Of a stretch of DNA of 7,994 bases, positions 4,850-7,994 are shown piece after piece. The notes below the pieces were generated by a model, which saw nothing but the letters and a program-made list of their open reading frames with translations, made no database searches and was not told the DNA's origin. Source of the DNA: JAKPQD01 sp029572965 (GTDB lineage: Bacteria; Bacteroidota; Bacteroidia; Bacteroidales; DTGW01); the NCBI GenBank assembly GCA_035374585.1, contig DAOSPF010000111.1:1-7994 (forward strand). Reading direction: 5' to 3'. Position 1 is the first letter of the stretch. Each line of letters starts with the position of its first letter. The position numbers were made by a program, and so were the translations under genes.

Positions 4850-6715
4850 ATGACATCAGATAAATTAATACGTTTAGACGAAAGTAAATGTAAGATATGT
4901 TATACCTGTGTAAGGGCGTGTCCGGTAAAAGCTATTAAAGTTATGGTAAGCGGGCAACAGCCAGTTGTAGATAATGACCGATGTATTGCTTGTGGCACCT
5001 GTGTTACAGCTTGCAATCCCCGGGCTATAACTTACAGAACTGACACTGAGCTGGTAACCGAACTTTTGGCCAATCATCCTAATGTAGTGGTGTCATTAGA
5101 CCCGGCTTTAGCTTCTGAGTTTAATGATATTACCGACTATCGTAAGCTGGCAAGAATGCTCAAACAGCTTGGTTTCAAACAAATATATGAAGTATCTTTT
5201 GGCGTTGACCTTGTTGCCCGGAGATATAAAAGCCTTTTCCATCATTTCAAAGGAAGATATTACATAACATCATGTTGTCCGGCTGTGGTTTCTTATGTAG
5301 AGAAATTTCATCCCGGGTTGATCAATAACCTTGCGCCTATAGTGTCACCAATGATTGCAATGGGCAGGGTTATAAGGGCAAAGCTAAAAACAGATGTAAA
5401 AATAGTGCATGTTGGGCCATGTATAGCTGCAAAAAATGAAGCAAAGCTATACGAACCTAATGATTCGGTAGATGTGGTACTTACTTTTGAAGAAATCAGA
5501 AAGATGTTTAAAGAACGACAAATCAATGAGAGTACGTTAGAATATTCGCATATTTCTGAACCTGTAGGATATACAGGACTTTTGTACCCAATTGCCAACG
5601 GAATTTTGCAAGCTGCCGAAATTTCAGAAAACCTGTTGGAAAACATTGTGGTTACCGGCAGGGGCAAAACTGCCATGATTCAATATTTGAGTGCCTTTGA
5701 GCCGGAAATAGAAAATATAAAAACCAACTTCAATCTCTTCTTTTGTAAAGGTTGTATTAGTGGGCCAGGTTGTACAACCCAAACAAACAGGCTTACACGC
5801 AGGTCAGATGTGATAGGTTATGCCAATAAACGTATTAAAGAACTTAACTTTGACACCTGGCAGGAAAATGTAGCCAAATACAACGAACTTGAGTTGTCGC
5901 GTAGTTTTGAGCCGGAAAGTTGCCGGATGCCTGAACCACCTGAAGAAAAAGTGCTTGCCGTGCTTAAGTCTATTGGCATGCCAACCCGTGAAGATGAGGT
6001 GGACTGTGGAGCCTGCGGATATAAGACTTGTCGTGATTTTGCATCGGGGGTTATCAAAGGGCTAACAACAACAGAGATGTGTGCTATATTTTCGCAAAAA
6101 AACCTAACCAATTATATCAAATCACTTAAGGCAACAAACGAAAAGCTTGCCCAGATGCAGGCTGCTATAAAAAACTCGGAAAAAGAAGCCCGCATGGGGC
6201 AGGAAGCTGCCCAGGAAGCCTCAGAAGTTACTTCGGCAATGCTTCAAAAACTCAGGTCTGGAGTAGTGTTCATTGATAAGAACCTGAAGGTTATTCAGGC
6301 AAACAACAACTTTATCAATATGCTTGGCGAAGAGGTAAAAGAAATTAGTGAAGTAATACCGGGTTTAGCCGGTGCTGATGTAAAACGCCTTTTGCCTTAC
6401 GCATTTTGTAATATGGTGAATTATGTATTCACTACTCACGAAGATGTTTTGTATAAAGACATTGATACAAGTGTTGGCATTATTAATGTTTCAATATTTC
6501 CACTAAAAAAAGGCCAGATAGTTGGGGCAATATTACGCGATATGCACCAGCCAGAAGTATTGAAAGCCGAAATTGAAAACCGTGTAAGCGAGGTGGTGGA
6601 GAAAAACCTTGAAATGGTGCAAAAAATTGGTTACCTGCTTGGCGAAGGCGCTGCCGAAACTGAACGTATGCTCAACTCCATCATTAAATCATTCAAACCA
6701 AAGAGTGAAAAATGA
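4850..6715 (+). CDS. hydS: Sensory [FeFe]-hydrogenase (group C type) with FeS and PAS domains
   Basis: This 621-residue cytoplasmic protein is built as an H2 or redox sensor. Residues 10-60 form a 2x[4Fe-4S] domain (C14/17/20/24 and C45/48/51/55). About 75-330 is an H-cluster domain with TSCCPAVV (C142, C143), GPCIAAKNEA (C191) and FFCKGCISGPG (C299, C302); the short CxxC form and GPG ending are typical of sensory rather than catalytic enzymes. A four-Cys FeS domain follows (C386, C389, C394, C411 in DCGACGYKTC...EMC), then a probable coiled coil (about 415-465), a PAS domain (about 466-566) and a C-terminal helical tail (568-615). There is no kinase, cyclase or DNA-binding domain. I chose ATG 4850 because the ferredoxin motif follows at the usual distance; an upstream TTG at 4793 would lie inside the operator region. 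The stop overlaps the phosphatase start (ATGA), so the two are translationally coupled. In published classification, phosphatase-linked sensors form a recognised subgroup (C3), which fits. Confidence 0.9.
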   Translation: MTSDKLIRLDESKCKICYTCVRACPVKAIKVMVSGQQPVVDNDRCIACGTCVTACNPRAITYRTDTELVTELLANHPNVVVSLDPALASEFNDITDYRKLARMLKQLGFKQIYEVSFGVDLVARRYKSLFHHFKGRYYITSCCPAVVSYVEKFHPGLINNLAPIVSPMIAMGRVIRAKLKTDVKIVHVGPCIAAKNEAKLYEPNDSVDVVLTFEEIRKMFKERQINESTLEYSHISEPVGYTGLLYPIANGILQAAEISENLLENIVVTGRGKTAMIQYLSAFEPEIENIKTNFNLFFCKGCISGPGCTTQTNRLTRRSDVIGYANKRIKELNFDTWQENVAKYNELELSRSFEPESCRMPEPPEEKVLAVLKSIGMPTREDEVDCGACGYKTCRDFASGVIKGLTTTEMCAIFSQKNLTNYIKSLKATNEKLAQMQAAIKNSEKEARMGQEAAQEASEVTSAMLQKLRSGVVFIDKNLKVIQANNNFINMLGEEVKEISEVIPGLAGADVKRLLPYAFCNMVNYVFTTHEDVLYKDIDTSVGIINVSIFPLKKGQIVGAILRDMHQPEVLKAEIENRVSEVVEKNLEMVQKIGYLLGEGAAETERMLNSIIKSFKPKSEK

Positions 6716-7899
6716 TTTCAAACCTCTTTATAGAAGCCAGTTGCAAACAGATATACTGTAACGGGGAGCGCGTTTGTGGTGATGTTTTCCATACGGTAAA
6801 TGTTAAAGAGGAAGGAAGGCGCATCATAGTACTTTCTGATGGTATGGGGCACGGCGTAAAAGCAAATATTCTTGGTATTCTTACAGCTACAATGGCTGCC
6901 CGTTTTACGGTTGAGCACAAAGAGACCAGCCAAATTGCAGAAACTATCCTGAATACATTGCCCATAGATTCAGAAAAAAAAACCAGCTTTTCGACCTTTA
7001 CTGTAGTTGATATCGAGGCCGATGGAAAAACTACCATTTTAGAATATGAAAACCCTCAATGCCTTGTATTACGAGGCGATAAAGTATTTCAGCCCCAATG
7101 GAATTGTCTGATGTTAAATACCAAAAAAAACGTGGGTCGTGAGATATTGTGCTGTACATTCCAGGCGCAACAAGACGATAGAATTATCATGTTCTCCGAT
7201 GGTGTTACCCAGGCTGGTATGGGAAGTAAAGCATTGCCTTTAGGCTGGGGGACAGAAGCCGTTCATCAATTTATTTTGGCCCAGGTAACAAAAAACATGG
7301 AAATTGATGCATCTCAGCTAGGAAATGAAGTAGTGAATTGTGCTTTACGTTATGATGGATTTGAAAGCAAAGATGATATTAGCTGCGCCGTTGTTTATTT
7401 CCGAAAGCCGCGTAAGATTTTGGTTTGTACCGGGCCACCTGTAGATATGGATTTAGACAAAGACATGGCTAGAATATTTGAAGAGTTTGACGGGAAAAAA
7501 GTGATTTGTGGAGGTTCTACCAGCGAGCTTATTTTTCGCGAACTAAAAATAGACACCTCAAAGCTTATTGAAGAAGAAGATCCCCATAATCCCCCTTTTT
7601 ACCTGCTCCCAGGGATTGAAATTATCACCGAAGGGGTCGTCACGCTGAATGCTGTTTATAACACACTAAACAAAATGTCTTTACAAAATGAAGGAACCAT
7701 CAAAGGAGCTGTAGGCATTTTGGCTAACCTATTGATAGAAAGCGATGATATTAAGTTTCTGGTAGGCACTAAGATTAACCAGGCTCATCAAAGCCCGGAC
7801 GTCCCTATTGATTTGGAAATGCGCCGAACAGTAGTACACCGTATTGCCAGGGTTTTAGAGCAAAAATACCTAAAAACAGTTGAAATGACTTTTATGTAA
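6712..7899 (+). CDS. SpoIIE/PP2C-type serine/threonine phosphatase with uncharacterised C-terminal domain
   Basis: The 395-residue protein has a SpoIIE-like PP2C domain over about 1-232. Metal-binding motifs are visible: GD at 23-24, LSDGMGHG with D43, FSDGVTQAG with D163 and DDIS with D221/D222. Such enzymes dephosphorylate phosphoserine or phosphothreonine proteins, often anti-anti-sigma (STAS) proteins in partner-switching systems. Residues from about 233 form a second region that begins KILVCTGPP and contains KKVICGGSTSEL (262-273) and IEIITEGVVTLN (302-313). I know similar tails only from phosphatases beside sensory hydrogenases and cannot assign a function. There is no membrane segment or signal peptide. 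Overlap with the sensor gene by ATGA implies matched synthesis and probably direct contact, making this the likely output of the sensor. The substrate is not in the window; no STAS or anti-sigma gene is visible. Confidence 0.9.
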   Translation: MISNLFIEASCKQIYCNGERVCGDVFHTVNVKEEGRRIIVLSDGMGHGVKANILGILTATMAARFTVEHKETSQIAETILNTLPIDSEKKTSFSTFTVVDIEADGKTTILEYENPQCLVLRGDKVFQPQWNCLMLNTKKNVGREILCCTFQAQQDDRIIMFSDGVTQAGMGSKALPLGWGTEAVHQFILAQVTKNMEIDASQLGNEVVNCALRYDGFESKDDISCAVVYFRKPRKILVCTGPPVDMDLDKDMARIFEEFDGKKVICGGSTSELIFRELKIDTSKLIEEEDPHNPPFYLLPGIEIITEGVVTLNAVYNTLNKMSLQNEGTIKGAVGILANLLIESDDIKFLVGTKINQAHQSPDVPIDLEMRRTVVHRIARVLEQKYLKTVEMTFM

Positions 7900-7939
7900 A
7901 ATAAAATAAATTACAAAACAATGAATTATCCTTTTGCTA

Positions 7940-7981
7940 TGTTGAACTAAATCCCTACGGGGATAGCTTCATTTTAGAACA
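7940..7981. terminator. Hairpin after the phosphatase gene: terminator or short dispersed palindrome
   Basis: ATCCC (7951-7955), TACG loop (7956-7959) and GGGAT (7960-7964) form a tight hairpin; a C-TACG-G closing arrangement resembles the stable UNCG class of RNA tetraloops. Flanking arms add a second layer: TGTT (7940-7943) pairs with AACA (7978-7981) and CTAAA (7947-7951) with TTTAG (7973-7977), the latter competing for one base with the inner stem. It lies 40 bases after the phosphatase stop and no long T tract follows. It may end the operon, or be a copy of a genome-wide repeat. Confidence 0.45.
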
Positions 7982-7994
7982 AATATAATTGAAT

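Noticed and set aside
4716..4856. 47-residue hydrophobic N-terminal extension of hydC (possible membrane leader)
   Set aside because: NuoE-like subunits are soluble and begin where the ATG at 4713-4715 does. The extension would run through the perfect TATCTTTG promoter and into the divergent gene, so the hydrophobic composition reflects AT-rich noncoding DNA.
7921..7950. Short ORF ATG 7921 to TAA 7950 (9 codons)
   Set aside because: It is too short, has no ribosome binding site, and runs into the hairpin; it is expected by chance.

Overview
The window looks like a chromosomal segment of an anaerobic, fermentative or syntrophic member of the Bacteroidota. Four things point that way: AT-rich DNA, start codons without clear Shine-Dalgarno sequences, a perfect Bacteroidota-type -7 element (TAnnTTTG) in front of the main operon, and gene content devoted to hydrogen metabolism. 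The taxonomic call is inference; no marker gene is present.

Layout. Positions 1-190 hold at most the last codons of a rightward gene, then two inverted repeats that probably end convergent transcription. A leftward operon fills 4715 to 191 in the order hydC, hydB, hydA, then a receiver-only response regulator, with gaps of 12, 6 and 4 bases. HydCBA has the composition of a trimeric, NAD- and ferredoxin-linked, electron-bifurcating [FeFe]-hydrogenase (group A3 type): a NuoE-like [2Fe-2S] subunit, a NuoF-like FMN/NAD(H) subunit with extra ferredoxin domains, and the H-cluster subunit. A 134-base divergent control region (4716-4849) separates it from a rightward pair that overlaps by ATGA. The first gene of the pair is a sensory-type [FeFe]-hydrogenase (group C type) with a four-Cys FeS domain and a PAS domain. 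The second is a SpoIIE/PP2C-type phosphatase with an extra C-terminal domain I cannot name. A compact hairpin with a TACG loop follows at 7940-7981.

How the genes may work together. The catalytic complex would exchange electrons between NAD(H), ferredoxin and H2. The divergent sensor could read H2 or redox state at a modified H-cluster and pass it, via its PAS domain and C-terminal helices, to the co-translated phosphatase, since the sensor has no output enzyme of its own. The phosphatase target is not in the window. The control region carries three consecutive 18-bp pseudo-palindromes (4757-4810) that match the Rex redox-repressor consensus TTGTTAAnnnnTTAACAA at 11, 12 and 11 of 14 fixed positions, overlapping both predicted promoters. 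This suggests a circuit with two inputs, NADH/NAD+ through Rex and H2 through the sensor and phosphatase. The HydA subunit is also unusual: it keeps all cluster-ligating cysteines but has changed several normally invariant residues around the H-cluster and in the proton path.
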